A DNA stretch of 64,000 nucleotides from Rhizophlyctis rosea (Eukaryota > Chytridiomycota > Chytridiomycetes > Rhizophlyctidales > Rhizophlyctidaceae): contig JADGJC010000159.1 of NCBI GenBank assembly GCA_027596075.1, forward strand, positions 27,995 to 91,994, read 5' to 3'. Position numbers and translations under genes: made by a program. Below, piece by piece: positions 47,301-59,533 of this stretch; positions within the stretch are counted from its first letter, which is position 1, and every line of letters begins with the position of its first letter. The notes below the pieces were generated by a model. That model did no database searches. It worked only from the letters and a program-made list of their open reading frames with translations, and was not told where the DNA came from.

Positions 47301-49934
47301 GCTCGTTCCTGTTTCTCTTCCTTCCATTTCTGTACGAGCTGCGTCATGAACTCCACGTCTGAGGAGAAGGTGGGCACGAGATATCTGATTCCATGTGTTC
47401 CGATGAACGATCGGGGTCCTGAAAGTATTTTACCGGATCAGCTCACATGACGACTGATACCCATCCAAACCTATGCAGTTACCTTTGGCATGATTCTGGT
47501 CGAATGCAGGAGCAGCGGTAATTTGCATGGTGTCCAAAACCTGGTTGGCAAAGTTTTTATCAGCATGCTAGCATCACGGCCATTGCAACCATACAATATC
47601 CATCTCACGGGCCTTACCATCTGATTATGCGCTTCTCTCGACGATTTCAACTGCGTAGACAGATTATGCATAACTCCAACCGCTTTACCATGAAAGCCGC
47701 GGTGTACTAGTATCGCTTGTATCAGCATGGAACATGTGGCCCGCCGCAACATCACTTACATCCACCAATAGCAACCAGGATCTCCCGACATTTGTCCATG
47801 CGCAAGGTGACTGCATCGTCCTCCCTCTCTCGCTTCATCTCCTCCACCTCACGGTACAGTAATTTCTCTTGGTATTTGTAGTCGGAGACGTATAGGGCGT
47901 GGACTTCTTCGAGTTTGGCGTGGATGTCGGCGGTGAGTTCTTGGGTGCGCAGCTGTTATCCAGATTTTCAGAATTAAACAGGCCTTCCATTGATGTGTTG
48001 GTTTGTCGCTAACCTTGTAATCCTGCTCGATCTCAAGAACACACTGTATGAAGTCCGCAATGAGTGTGAGTATGTCTCGATTCTGCGCAGCTTGTGATGC
48101 GAGTAGAAGGCCAGCTCGTTTTCCAGCCAATATTTGAGGATTGTTCCGGTACGGCTGCGTTTCCGCTAAATGAAGTAATCGAAACCATCTTAGTGAACCT
48201 TTCCCCCAATGAAATCAGTGCCATAATCCACACCTTCAATCACATCTCTGCTACTTGGTTCATCCTGATCCCGCTGCTCCTGAGCTCCCCGTTCATCCCG
48301 CCGACACTCTTCCAACTTATCCTCCCAAACATCCATCATCCGATCCAGTCGTCGCCCAATTTCCATCTCCACATTTGCCAAGTCATTGCGGAAGTCTTGT
48401 ACAGCAACTTCTTGCTTGTGGATGACTGAAAGAGTCTGGCTACGCCAAGCGCCGAGCTGTGACATAGTTAGAGGCGTCGAAGATTTGGAAAGGTTTCGGA
48501 TCTGTTTTGGTATTGATCAGTCGAATGGGACGTATGCTATGTGTAGGAAGTATCTTTGTAGGCCATCCACCTACCACCCCATTTTGCTCCTCTACGTGGG
48601 CAGTGAATTGAGCTTGAAAATCATCATACAATTTTTGTATTTCGCCATCTGCAATAGTTTCGCATTCCTTTCGCATATGTCCTGTAGAGGGCAACATGTC
48701 AGTATAGGCACAGCAATTGTTTCAACACAGCACTTGTGTACCTAGAATGTAACTCATCCTCATCGTCCGCCACTGATCAGTTGTATCTCGAAAGGTTTTG
48801 TCCACCCGCCGATCCAGTTCAATGCTGGTGGCCTGCACCGCAGCGCAATACTTTACTTCGTTCTCACGATCCTCTAGCAGTGTTCGATTGCATTCCATAC
48901 ATTGCTCCTGAACATCGGAAGAAATATGTTAAAGGCATGGAAACTAGATCAGATGCTTATCATCTCTCTCAATCCAGATCCACCCACCTGCACCATCCGA
49001 GCAGCCTCCGTCGCACTAAAGTACCATATCTTATTCAAAGCTCGACCAAAATCCATGATCCTTTCCTCAAATGCCGCCGCCCGATGGTATTCAAGCATTT
49101 CTAACGCTGATTCTAGCTGCTGGATGAGGTTAGCCCGGTGCTCTGACAAGGATGCAGCTTGATTCTCTTTCAGTTTGAGGTCGCTGTACGACATGGTCGG
49201 CAGAACCTCAGGGGAGGTGAGGTCTTTCAGCACAGCATTTGCAGCTAAGCGGTTGCCATGATGATAGATTCTGATTAATTATTTTGCCTAGTCAGTAAAG
49301 ATACGAAAACAGCATCAAACAAACCTTCCCCGTGCTCTTTCCATGATAGTTTGAACTCGTCCAGGATCCGCTCAGCTGTGGCCCGCCCCTCTTCTTCGAT
49401 GTTGGCTATTTGAGCCACTAAATCCTCTTTCAATTGTGCACATCTGAAGTCAACGAATGAGTTCTCAATCTCTCTCCATCAGTGCAACTGATGCATACAG
49501 CCATGCAAATACCTCATCTCAGCGCGCTCTCGCCCACCCTTTCGAACTGCAATCTTTCCACCCTTCGCGTTCTCTTTTCTCCTTTCTCTATCTATGCGTT
49601 CATCTTCCTCATATCTTTCCGTCTCAGCTTTCTCTATAAAACGCAAGATTCGATCTTCGAAGGCCCGGCTGAGGGGTTGTGGAAGTGGTGGCTTCGTTGA
49701 CGGCAGCAGTGCACTACTTGACAGTTGCGGAAGCACTTTCAATGTGGGACGAGGATGCTTGGATGCATTTGGTAGAGTACGATGGCTCGGTGTTGCGAGG
49801 TCAGCTAGAGTTGATGAACGAGGAATTGGTTTGAGGGGAGAAGCTCTGGGCGTAGAGATGGACAATAAGTCCGGTAAAGAGGTGGCCGGCAGAGTGGGCG
49901 GTGGTTGAATATGGTGCAGTGCTAACGTGGACAT
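44302..49934 (-). CDS. Long coiled-coil protein, possibly ciliary
   Basis: Start ATG at 49934-49932 (MSTLALHHIQPPPTLPATSL), a Pro/Ser-rich leader, then more than 12 exons of almost pure charged heptad sequence to a stop at 44302. Representative segments are QLKEDLVAQIANIEEEGRAT, LKLKENQAASLSEHRANLIQ, HMRKECETIADGEIQKLYDD, VEMEIGRRLDRMMDVWEDKL, MTQLVQKWKEEKQERAQLAA and ERLMDAMARESDDTITEKIA. The C-terminal exon has a Thr/Pro loop and ends RVLRSRLVGGV. No motor, EF-hand or enzyme motif was seen. The length (well over 1200 residues) and organisation resemble CCDC180-type proteins of cilia and flagella, but this is a weak family guess. Given the zoosporic signs elsewhere, an axonemal or basal-body role is plausible inference. 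Exon edges are approximate. Confidence 0.65.
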
Positions 49935-50534
49935 GGTTCCAGGGGCGATGCGAAGTTGCGAGAACAAGACGGCCTGTCCCACTTGCGCGATAGTGAATTC
50001 GTATGTAGGAAATTAGCAGAGGGGGTCGAGTGAGCAGAATGCCGCAAAGCTGCAAAGTTCTTATGCCACTGATGCGGTACAAAAGCTTGTGGAACATTTC
50101 AGGGTCCAAGGACCCTGGCGCTGGGCTTCGCCACTTCCCAATGGGACCGAATCTCTGGGTGATCATGTCCTCCCGCTCTGTTGGCTGTCTGTTTGCTGCC
50201 AGTTGGCTGCCAGTTTGCTGCCCTCTTGCGTTTGCCCTCAGATCTTGGATGTGCTCCCAAAAATAGGATCGCACCAGTATGATCCTTTGCCCCTTGCCTA
50301 CTATCGCAACGACTTTATGTTTGAACAACGGCCAGGCGCCATTCAAGTCACACAGTTGTTTGACTGTTGCCAGTGTAGTTGGTCGGTAACGGGGGGAGCT
50401 GCTACTTGTAATGTCGATCCCACCCGCTATGCAATTGTAGCGCTCAACCAATTGCCTGACTCGGCCATTGGCGTGTTACGCCCCATTTTCACAAACACTA
50501 ATCGGCATCACACACAACAACACCACATCATAAA
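49935..50534. other. Intergenic: coiled-coil promoter side, GT34 3' side
   Basis: A stretch with a short GTTGGCTGCCAGTTTGCTGCC repeat near 50180-50220 and no domain-bearing ORF. It probably holds the promoter of the coiled-coil gene and the 3' UTR of the glycosyltransferase gene. Confidence 0.35.
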
Positions 50535-52153
50535 TCATATGTCTGTTACATTGAATATTGGATTCTCTGCATCCAACCAGTCCCACCGTATGGTATCTTT
50601 GCCCGCCTCAAAGAGCCCTACTCTCTCCGGTAGATACTGTTTGAATAGATCATCCCGATTGCCCAACCCGGGGAAATGTATAACAAAATCCCCCTTCTTC
50701 CATTGGACATTTCCCGGAGCCAGACACCATGAAAACGGGTAGGCGTTCAACTGGGTTTGCGAGACGACCGCCCAGTGACCTGTGTTTGGGGAACGAATAC
50801 CGTACTCCCGCACATTCACATTCCACATGCCCTCTTGCTCTGATACAAGCAAGGAATTAGATTTTGAGAGGTAGCAGATGAGTTGTAAAGGAGCCACTCA
50901 CCTTCCAGGAGTAGATTGGGATTTTGGCGCCATTCCTTCCACACCTCCCTCAAGTATCTCGATGTCCATTGATCTGCTCGGAAAAGAATGGATCTGATGA
51001 TATTGTGAATGTCAGGTATGAGCATAACGTGGCCCCTAAGCCTGAAGGATGATGATGGATAACCATTTCACGCAATCACTCTCTTACCCTGCGTTCAATC
51101 CATTGCAATCCGTCGCAGTAATGGCCGCCACCGAATCATTGGACGACGTCTTCGACCCCATTGTCGAATACCAGGCGTCTTGCGGAATCACGCTTTCAAT
51201 ACGAATGTCGTGATTGGTGATTATGGCGTCCAAGTCCAAACTATATTCAAACGTTAATGACTGCTTCATTTTAGGGAATGACCATCAACCTACAGCCACA
51301 CCCAGTCATAGCCACTTTCTATAAACTTCAAGGTTGCAGGGATTTTCCACCAAACGTTTGGCCGTGCTGGAGAAAGTGGGAACAAGGGTTGTGGCACGAA
51401 ATGGTAGAGATACTGTGACAGGAAGATTCGAATGGGAATAGAACGAATGCGATTAGAACGTAAGTATGCTTTTCCGAATTAGAAGCTTGCACCACACTCC
51501 AGATCACAAAAATGGTTGTCACTTACCCCATGTTTGTGAGCATACGACTGCTTATCCAGAATAGACTGAAGCCAATATCCATTTGGACTGCCGATCCCTA
51601 GAGTCAAGATGACCTGCAATTTGGGAGTCAGAAATGGGTTCACAATATTTCATGAAGTTCGAAGCACACTTGCAATTTTGGGGGGTCCGGAGCGACTGCT
51701 GGACGGATTGCCCGTTGGTGCAGTGGAGCTGCTGGAGTTGGTCGCAAATACCTCCTCAACGTGGCCGACACCCCCGATATTTGAGGATTCAGAGGCATCA
51801 CTAGGCGGGTTTTGGGACGGTGCAATCGAGGTGCTCGAGTTGCTTGGAGCTACATTGTCAACTGGGAGGGCATTCGCAATGGAAGAGCCCGCATCATCAC
51901 CGGATTGATTACGAGACGATTCAATCGACCTATTTGCGTTCCGCAGTTGCCGTACTTGGAAGGACTGTTGAAAGAAAGGATTGATAAACTTCAATTCGAA
52001 GGATGAATAAGCAAAGAATCGCCAGCTCGGAATTGAGCAGATTATCAAAAGCAACAGAATGCATGGAATGAGATGGTGGCGATTCGAACTTGGGAAGGAT
52101 CGCGACGGAGGTTTTTTCTTTGTATGTCGCGACGTTGTCGGTAGGTCAGACAT
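50535..52153 (-). CDS. GT34-family Golgi galactosyl/mannosyltransferase (GMA12/MNN10-like)
   Basis: A type II membrane glycosyltransferase that adds hexoses to N- or O-linked glycans in the Golgi. The first exon (start 52153) has a cytosolic basic tail, an anchor at about residues 28-46 (LIPCILLLLIICSIPSWRFF) and a Ser/Asn-rich stem. Spliced exons continue VILTLGIGSPNGYWLQSILD, YLYHFVPQPLFPLSPARPN, VWWKIPATLKFIESGYDWVW and LLDLDAIITNHDIRIESVIP, where DLD is the metal-binding DxD. Then come AITATDCNGLNAG, the acceptor-site signature of the family, IIRSILFRADQWTSRYLREV and the C-terminal KKGDFVIHFPGLGNRDDLF. The catalytic motifs are intact. The sugar and linkage cannot be read from the sequence. 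Confidence 0.88.
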
Positions 52154-53266
52154 CTTGTAAGTTGCTGCCTACAAGTGAGAAAAAGACGTGAAGAATCCCT
52201 CTGGAGGAATTGCATATTGTAAGCCCCCTTGGATAGACATAATAGACAGAGGTCTCAAAGCCAAAATTAGCCCAAGTCATTTCTTCATTTAACCGAACAA
52301 TACCGCATTCGGCTGCCATAAAACAATCGATCAATCACATTTATAGGGAAGCCCCCTCGCACTGAATCATGTTGCTAACCACAGTCACCACGCCAGCTTT
52401 CACATCCCTACTATACTGCCTCCGTTGAAGCCGACTGAAAGAGCTCCTGCTCAGATACGGATTCTATTCACCCACACTTTCCACCAATTATTGACATCAA
52501 TGCCTTTCATCAGCACACCCGCACATTCAGGCGCTGAATGTGTGCAAACATGTTCCCTGATCAAGTCCACAATACCCGCAATATAACATTTTGCATGCGT
52601 ATGAATGCTGAAACCCCGTACACTGCGCAACCTGATCTCAGCACCCTAATGATCAGGAGGTGGCGTCCGGAAAATTCATGCAACTAATCAAGCGGAAGGA
52701 ACGGACAGATTTATCATCTGCTGTCCTTGACACGAGTCGCCTTCGACCTTGAAATGAAATGAAGATGGCGCGGCATTTATAGCAAAGTATTGCTCAAGGA
52801 GGACGAAAGCCGAACGGTGACATGAGGGTAATGTTCAAAAAACGCGAGCGAGGTCGAATATCGAATAGTCGGAGTATTGGGCGGAGGAGGTGGCACAACA
52901 GAGCTGCGACCTCTCGGTGAATATCATACAGTATGTACATGGCAGTTATATATCAAAGACTGTCAGGCTCGCGAACATCTCTACAAGCTAGACAGCTTCA
53001 ACAATGCCGATCTTAGATTATTTAACGCAATCATCATACAATGGTCGCTTCTTCTTTTGTCTCACTCAGCGAGCACTCTTTCAAACTTTTAAATGGCAAC
53101 GGTAATATAGACGACAGCTAGCCCAAACAACGATCGCATGGGTATATTGAGAACAACATTACAAGCAATCATCGAAACCCTGGCCTGCGCAGCTCAAAAT
53201 GCGCAACCCCCAATGTCCACTTGTCAGATCTCACTCAGTGTTCGTAACGCACTTCAAAGTGGTAGC
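52154..53266. other. Intergenic between GT34 and GT32
   Basis: The promoter side of the GT34 gene and 3' flank of the GT32 gene. No additional gene was recognised on either strand; the short ORF at 52877-53092 has no domain. Confidence 0.35.
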
Positions 53267-54598
53267 TCAATGCCACGAATGTTCGAACCCATGTACAACA
53301 GCCCCATCTCTCAGAGCTCCCGTACTCAAAAATTTGACATCACCAACCATGATATCACCTGGCTGAACGTCAAAATCTCGGTAGTTGTAGCTACGAAGGT
53401 ATTCGTTCACTGCGTCGGACCATGCGCCGGGCCCAGTTCTGACCGAACAGGATGTTAATCTAATTCAGTAAAGAAGACTGGTGGTGATTGATGAAAGAAA
53501 TCACCTGAAAAGAAGCTTCAGCTTCATCTCTGTGTAGGGGTATGGATGAACTCTTTCCCTGAGCACGTTTTCACCCACGATCTCCACAGTGCGTTGGAAC
53601 AATTGATGATGTGGTGCTGCGATGACTTGGAATGCATTCAACATCACAGAAGATGAAGTTTGCTAATATAAAAGGCACTTACGCGTCCATTGTTGGAATT
53701 GATTGTAACTTGTCATAATCCAATGCCGCCGAGCATCTGTGACCGTCAACATCAGGCAATGCATTGCGTGCAATTTAGCAGCCGTGCATACCCTCGTCCA
53801 CCTGGCTTTCCACAGACGCCAGCACATTTGCACCGTCCCAGCCCCAATTTTCGATCGGCATTGTGCAAGTTGTATCGCTGTCGCTGTCATGCGTAACTTC
53901 AGCATGGCATCAGATTTGAATGATGCGCAACGACTCACGCGTAGATGCCTCCGTATGAGTAAAGGACGAGATAGCGCCAGTAATCTGTACGCTCCACCTG
54001 GTATGTCATCAGCCTCAGAATGTTGGAGCAGCATAACAATATCCACATACAGGTGTTGCCAAAGAATGAAAGATCGGCAACAGGTGTGGATGAATCTCCT
54101 CCATGAACTTTAAGATATCGGTATCATCCCACAGTACATGTAGCCAGCGTGGGTTTTGCTCTTTCCAAGTTTGTCCGCAAGGTTTAGACTTGTCCTTGAC
54201 CGTCTGATGAATTAGGTTCGGAATGGGAAAGCCCACTTTCGTCCAGTAATGCTTTGTGCGACTCCAATCAGATTCTTGGTGGTTTGAAGTGATTGTACCG
54301 TACAAGCGGTCCGGGATCTTTTCGGAGGGAGACAACGCTGTGCGATTGAATGTCACGGTTGGGGCGCGGGTGCTCCGGCTGATGAAGTTTGTTATGACGA
54401 GGAGAGTGAAGAGGATAAGAACAATAACGTTCGGCTGGCACTAAGGTCCACGAGGCGACGTTAGTTGCGATGAGCCGTGAGCAGGCTGTGTCAGTTACAG
54501 ACCGGAAGCCGTGCTAGTAACGCGTCAACAGCCGTCAGTGGTCGTCGCAGAAGTAATGCTACCCGCCGGGATCGCTGGGAGGACAGTAGCGCTGTCAT
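53267..54598 (-). CDS. GT32-family (OCH1-like) glycosyltransferase
   Basis: A Golgi type II enzyme of the OCH1/capsule-synthesis DxD superfamily, transferring mannose or a related sugar. Exon 1 (54598-54503) encodes MTALLSSQRSRRVALLLRRP; exon 2 enters the anchor NVIVLILFTLLVITNFI. The catalytic part starts FPIPNLIHQTVKDKSKP and runs through HVLWDDTDILKFMEEIHPHL. After an intron it gives VERTDYWRYLVLYSYGGIYA joined to DSDTTCTMPIENWGWD, which restores the DxD at a splice junction. Later exons give QVIAAPHHQLFQRTVEIVGE, TGPGAWSDAVNEYLRSYNYR, and the end VVHGFEHSWH. Most motifs expected of GT32 are present. The short introns around 53700-53940 were resolved by phase and by the family pattern. Confidence 0.82.
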
Positions 54599-54749
54599 TT
54601 TGAACTGAGTCTTCGCAGTTGAGACGCAGCGGAAAGAGGAGGCGGTTTCAATATGAATTATATTGAAGATGTATTGGTAGCAACCGCGCAGCTTCAACGT
54701 CGCTCCACTGCGATGGAGTAGCAGGAGATCAGATCCTCATTTTCCGGCG

Positions 54750-55067
54750 TCAACCAGGGGTCCACCGGGGAACGAGGAAAGTTTCATCAAACCAAGCCAC
54801 ACGATGTTCAAACACGCCAGGGTCCCAAAGCCAGACAAACAACGCGGGCTCCAAATGGAAGAAATTCAAAAGGGGAGTCATGCAGACACGGGTAGACACC
54901 AGGGCGCTACATATAACGTACACTTTGTGAATAGATGATGGAGCTGATTGATTTTTGTACGTTGGAGAGAGTGACTGCTGGGTGGTAGATGCTGGTGGGA
55001 GAATCAAGGTGTGGGCAAACAACACTGAATTGATGACGAGGACCACTCCGAGGGCAATCGTCTGCAT
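54750..55067 (-). CDS. Short membrane-anchored ORF, possible truncated glycosyltransferase
   Basis: The 105-codon ORF begins MQTIALGVVLVINSVLFAHT, a type II-like anchor, followed by a Ser/Thr/Pro stem, SAPSSIHKVYVICSALVSTR and the tail LEPALFVWLWDPGVFEHRVA. It has the layout of the N-terminus of its glycosyltransferase neighbours but no DxD or catalytic domain. A GT-AG intron could remove the middle. It may be a small Golgi protein or a relic of a third GT32. The evidence for translation is weak. Confidence 0.35.
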   Translation of the reverse strand: MQTIALGVVLVINSVLFAHTLILPPASTTQQSLSPTYKNQSAPSSIHKVYVICSALVSTRVCMTPLLNFFHLEPALFVWLWDPGVFEHRVAWFDETFLVPRWTPG

Positions 55068-55405
55068 GTGAATGCGCCGAGAGATGCAAACAAGCAATCA
55101 ACCCAGCGCGCCTGAAGTCAATCACGCTTGAGGAATGTGTACCACGCCTTCCTACTTTCCGTTCCCATTCATACCGGTATCACTATTCAACACATTGTCT
55201 AGCACCATAGCTTCTCTCGTACAGCTCAGGATGGTTGATTCAACGGCGTATCAACCCTGGGTGGACGCACTCAACGGCTCACTCAATCGACCAAAACCAC
55301 ACAAATGCTTACCGTTCAAAGACCGCAGTCCCCATCTCGTTTGCTTGATATCTCCTATAGCGGGCCCGCACCTTCTCTGAACTTTCAATAGCAACCAATC
55401 CGCTG

Positions 55406-56552
55406 ATGCGAAAAACAACGGACCACCGCTTCGTCCTTCCCTTTGCCTTGACAACTTCAAGTCATCAGTGTTCATCCTATCATGTGCTCCGCGATATCAT
55501 ATATAAGCTGTCCGCGCTCTCGTGCTTTACGCTCATAGGGTTGGGTTTTTGGACAGTTGTTGATAATGAGGACTACACTTTATCAATATACCGCTCATCT
55601 CCATCCACTTGGATGGAATGTTGTGCCTATGTGAGTTCTGTCATTCGGTGTTATGATTATGGATGTGGCCGGAAGAGGATGACTCATTCTTTGAGGCATG
55701 GCATCATCACAGGATTCCAAATCGGGCACCGATCTTGGTCCAATTCCAAATATCATCCATCAAACGTACAAAACAGTTCCGGCCAATGGTACGGATGTCT
55801 ACGAATGGATGACCACTTGGATGAAGCTCAACCCCGACTACGAATACCGCTTTTACGACAACAACAGGATCGAGTCGTTCATGCGCACCCATTTGTCCCC
55901 CATCCAATATACCATATGGGCCAACATCAATGTCACCATCCAAAAGATAGACATCTTTCGTTATGCCGTCGTCTACCACGCGGGCGGATGGTACTTCGAC
56001 AGTGACATATCATGCCTTCAACCTATCGACAGTTGGCCAGATCGACGTAATTGCAGTGTCAGTTTTGTGGGAGGGCAGGAGATGATAATTACGGGTCATT
56101 CGGATAAACGGATGGGGCCATTACATAGAAGAGTTATGTTCACCCAATGGGCGTTCGGTGCGGCCAAGGGATATCCATTATTGAAACGCGTACTCAACAC
56201 CATGCTGGGGGCAGAAGCGACCATGATGGGTCCCGATTTTGTCATGAAGAATTATCATCATACAATAGAGACTACCGGTCCGGGCGGATGGTCAGAAGTA
56301 ATCCTAGGTTATTTAGCGGATTTGGGGGCGTATATCAAAGCGGATGGCAATATCAGGGACTATGTTAGGTATGGCGAAGATTTTGGTGGAATCTGGCTGA
56401 ACAAGTCAGATGATTTGTGGAGGGTCAAAGATATGCGGTTGTATGGTACCAAAGCTTTCAACGCGCAATTCGACGGAACGCCCGATTCGGATCCAAGAGT
56501 GTTGATTAAACACCACTTTAGAGGTAGTTGGAAATCACCGAATGATCAATAG
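55406..56552 (+). CDS. GT32-family (OCH1-like) glycosyltransferase
   Basis: The second GT32 enzyme of the cluster, in opposite orientation. Exon 1 (55406-55630) gives a cytosolic tail and the anchor IIYKLSALSCFTLIGLGFWT. A GTGAGT donor at 55631 joins in phase to 55713. The catalytic exon has GPIPNIIHQTYKTVPANG, WMKLNPDYEYRFYDNNRIES, IDIFRYAVVYHAGGWYFDSD with the DxD, SVSFVGGQEMIITGHSDKRM, QWAFGAAKGYPLLKRVLNTM and TTGPGGWSEVILGYLADLGA, ending in VLIKHHFRGSWKSPNDQ. An alternative is a start at the ATG of 55698, which would make a protein without an anchor. Intact catalytic motifs; acceptor unknown. Confidence 0.85.
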
Positions 56553-57285
56553 ATAGTGTGGGGGAATTATGGAGATACCACAATTGGAAATAATTACACG
56601 GTTGCCTGTTAGGATGATGGTGCAATTCTAATGAGCAAGTTTGCACTCTCATCAAATACTCCAAATGCTGCTAGTAGCTGCATAGGGATGTGTACCACAA
56701 TGGCTTTGGCTTATCATAGTGGCACACTTTGGGACTCAGAAATTGTACTTTTACATCCAATAGCTTCCAATTTTGCCCTGGAGTTTGGAGCTTTGGCTGC
56801 TCGCTCAACTGCTTCGATTGGCATGATAAGACCCGTGGCGTCGTCCACTTGCGTACTTGTGGGTAAACCTAGCTAAATTTAGGCCGCACCCAATCCCACC
56901 TGAGGCCTCACTCCTGTTCCAACCGTTTCCCCCGTCTTTCCCCCCGAAATTCCAACCCCATTTCGTCCCAATTCCGTTCGACTGTGCGCTTTGAATGTTG
57001 ACAACCACTATTACTCTAGGTAGGCCTTCTTGAAGACTTGTTCTCCCTCGTCGTAGCTCACTGTTTCTTTGTAAGGTTGTGCGCAAATTGTCTTAATCAA
57101 GTCGCTCATTTCAGCCGTTTCAACTTTGTCTCCACCTGGGGAAGAATCTTTGTGAGAAGGACTCAACGTTGCAGGTGGGTAGCTTCGACGATGATATCGA
57201 CAGCTGCTGTATTCCACAGAGCGTCACACTCAACGGCGTTAGTTCACCCACCCCATGCTCCAGTCCTCGGTAACTAGCTGATACC
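56553..57285. other. Intergenic, promoter side of the copper-fist gene
   Basis: Contains an 81-codon plus-strand ORF (56631-56876) and an exon-like minus-strand open stretch (57011-57133) but no supported gene. The last 150 bases are probably the copper-fist promoter or leader. Confidence 0.35.
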
Positions 57286-59533
57286 ATGATATTGTGGAGC
57301 AATTACCGTTTTGCCTGCGAACGGTGTTTGGTCGGCCACCGAAACGCATCCTGCGGACACCTGGACCGAAAATTGATTGAAATCAAGTCGAAAGGAAGGC
57401 CGGCCACGCAATGCGAGCATTGCAGGGAACGACGGAGGCTCAACCATGGACATTCTCACCACAAATGTTTGTGCGGCGGCGACGCGGCCAAGTTACTTGC
57501 GGCAGCTGCACATGGTGGGAATGGTGGTGGTGGGGCGTTGAGTGTGAAACGGAAAATTGAAGGTGAGAGGGTGCCGTCAATCTGGAAAACCACCTCCAAG
57601 TGGTTGCCTTGGCGATTCCCGCACTTTCAAATGTTGTCACCTAAATACCTTCCTTCTGATTAGCAACTTTTGAGAATGGGCTTACGCTGGTGTTTGCCCC
57701 CGAGAACAACAATGCGGAAGCCGCTCGCGCGCGTTTTGAAGCCAATCCCGTTGTCAAACTCACAGTCCAAAAAAAGGGAAAACCACTAAAGGGTGCCCCG
57801 AAGGGTAATCCAACGGCTGGTGATACAAATGGCGGAGCAGGCGGTGGCAACCTCGTTACAGAAGAGGTCGAAGTCAAATTTGTGAATATGAGTGTATTGG
57901 AAGAGCCTGTTGATGTCGATTTGGAGAAGCTGATGGGTGAGCCATTTCTTTCAATTGATTGTTTGTTTACTTCGCTCCGTTTTTTGTTTGCTCATTGAAT
58001 ATGTTTCAACCAGCAAATCCATGTACATGTCAGTTTGGGGGATCGTGCATATGTTCTGAACTTCCAGCCTATCGTGCGGCGTCACGCAGCAGACTGAAAT
58101 CATCACCAAGTCCTTCTCCAAGCACGTCCAGCCATATGCCGTCTCCCACCCTGTCAAACACCACCTCCTCCCCCCCGTCGCCCCATGATGTACCACGGTC
58201 ATCTTGCTGTGGAGGACCGTCACTTGCTCCGTCAAAATCAGTGTCCCTGACGGCGCCGAGCGACCATGCGATGCGGCCCAATCTCCCGCCCCTGGCGCGT
58301 GACTTGCCAGTGCTGGAGTCTCAGCCAATTGCCCATATCGGACAAGCCTCCTCCAATTCTGCGCTGTACAACGCATACGCTCCGCGTTTGCAACAAACAA
58401 CAGCACCTCTCGCCACACATCCATCACATCCGCAAAGCATTCCTCAACAACAGCAAACACACAATCCACACAATCCACACTATGCCCAATATCAACCTCA
58501 CTATACTCGACCTTCCCTCTTCCCACCAACTTATCAGTCAAATGTTCCGCAATATCCGACTATGCCTATGCAGTCTGGACAGCCCGTACCGCAACAATTC
58601 GCAACAAATTCAGCATTGACCGGCGTAGATTTCGGTGGTCATGACCCGGAGCTGCTTTTGGGATTGATGGCGTTGCAGCAGTCAGGCGGCGGGGTGCTAA
58701 CAACGAGCCATGCCAGTCAACAGCATCCTTACGTTACGGCTGCCGCCGCCTACCCGCATGGCATCAATGCGTTCACATCTGGATTGCAGACGTCCAGTTC
58801 TGTCAATGACACATTGCCTGTGAGGAACATGGGAAACGTAGAGGAGAATAGAGGTGGATGCTGTGGAAGCGGGGCTGGGGGATGTGGATGCGGGGGCGGT
58901 GAATCTGAAGGGGGCTGCGGATGTAGTGGAGGACCTTCGTCTGTGGGTGGGTGCGGTTGTAGTGGTGGAGAATCGTCGGGCGGACGCTGTGGGGCGGAGG
59001 ACAACTACGGATGTGGGTCTGGTTGTTGTGGGACAAGCAGCGGTGAGGGACAAGGATGCGGGTGCGGGTCATTCTCTTCTGTGGGATCCTCATCGGGCGG
59101 GTGCTGTGGGTCGGCTTCTGGACCATCGCCGACAGTCCGTTCTTCGATCGCATCGGCTATGGGTAATGAAGATAGCAATTCGTCCAAAGTTCGTGGTGGC
59201 TGCTGTGGAGGCGGAAGCGATACTTTCGGGGAAACACAGCGACAGGTTGACCCGCCGTATCAGAGCATCCCGCAAATTCAACAACAGCAACCAGCCAGTT
59301 GCTGCGCGCCTCCAGCCCCATCGGCTGCCAAATCATCCAATGGTTGGTCAGCTCCTACATCACATGCTCCAACAGTATCCACGAGTGCGTCTTCTTGTTC
59401 AAGCGCAAGTGGGTCGGGCACAATCTCGACAGGTGCGGGGTGTTGTGGTCCAGAATCAGCATGCGGGTGCGGGTCATACGACATGAGCAGCATCAGGGAG
59501 GCGCTCTGTACATGCGGGTGTGAGTGCAGATGA
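57286..59533 (+). CDS. Copper-fist transcription factor (ACE1/CUF1/MAC1-like)
   Basis: A nuclear copper-sensing DNA-binding regulator. Three phase-checked exons (57286-57562, 57664-57936, 58014-59533) give 689 residues. The N-terminal copper fist reads YRFACERCLVGHRNASCGHL, then IKSKGRPATQCEHCRERR and HSHHKCLCGG. It has the zinc ligands CxxC...CxH and the minor-groove GRP motif. The second exon encodes a Lys/Gly-rich segment. The third opens CTCQFGGSCICSE, a Cys cluster that may bind Cu(I), followed by a Gln/Pro/His-rich activation-like region. Around residues 460-580 lies an unusual Gly-Cys array (CGCGGG, GGCGCSGG, GCGCGS, GGCCGS units). The C-terminus is ALCTCGCECR. Family knowledge suggests control of copper uptake or metallothionein genes; whether it activates on copper excess or starvation cannot be read. 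Confidence 0.9.

Noticed and set aside
56631..56876. 81-codon plus-strand ORF
   Set aside because: No recognisable family or splice sites; mentioned only in the intergenic entry.
57011..57133. Exon-like minus-strand stretch (MSDLIKTICAQPYKETVSYD)
   Set aside because: It has a CAG acceptor and protein-like composition but no convincing upstream exon, and would have to overlap the copper-fist start.
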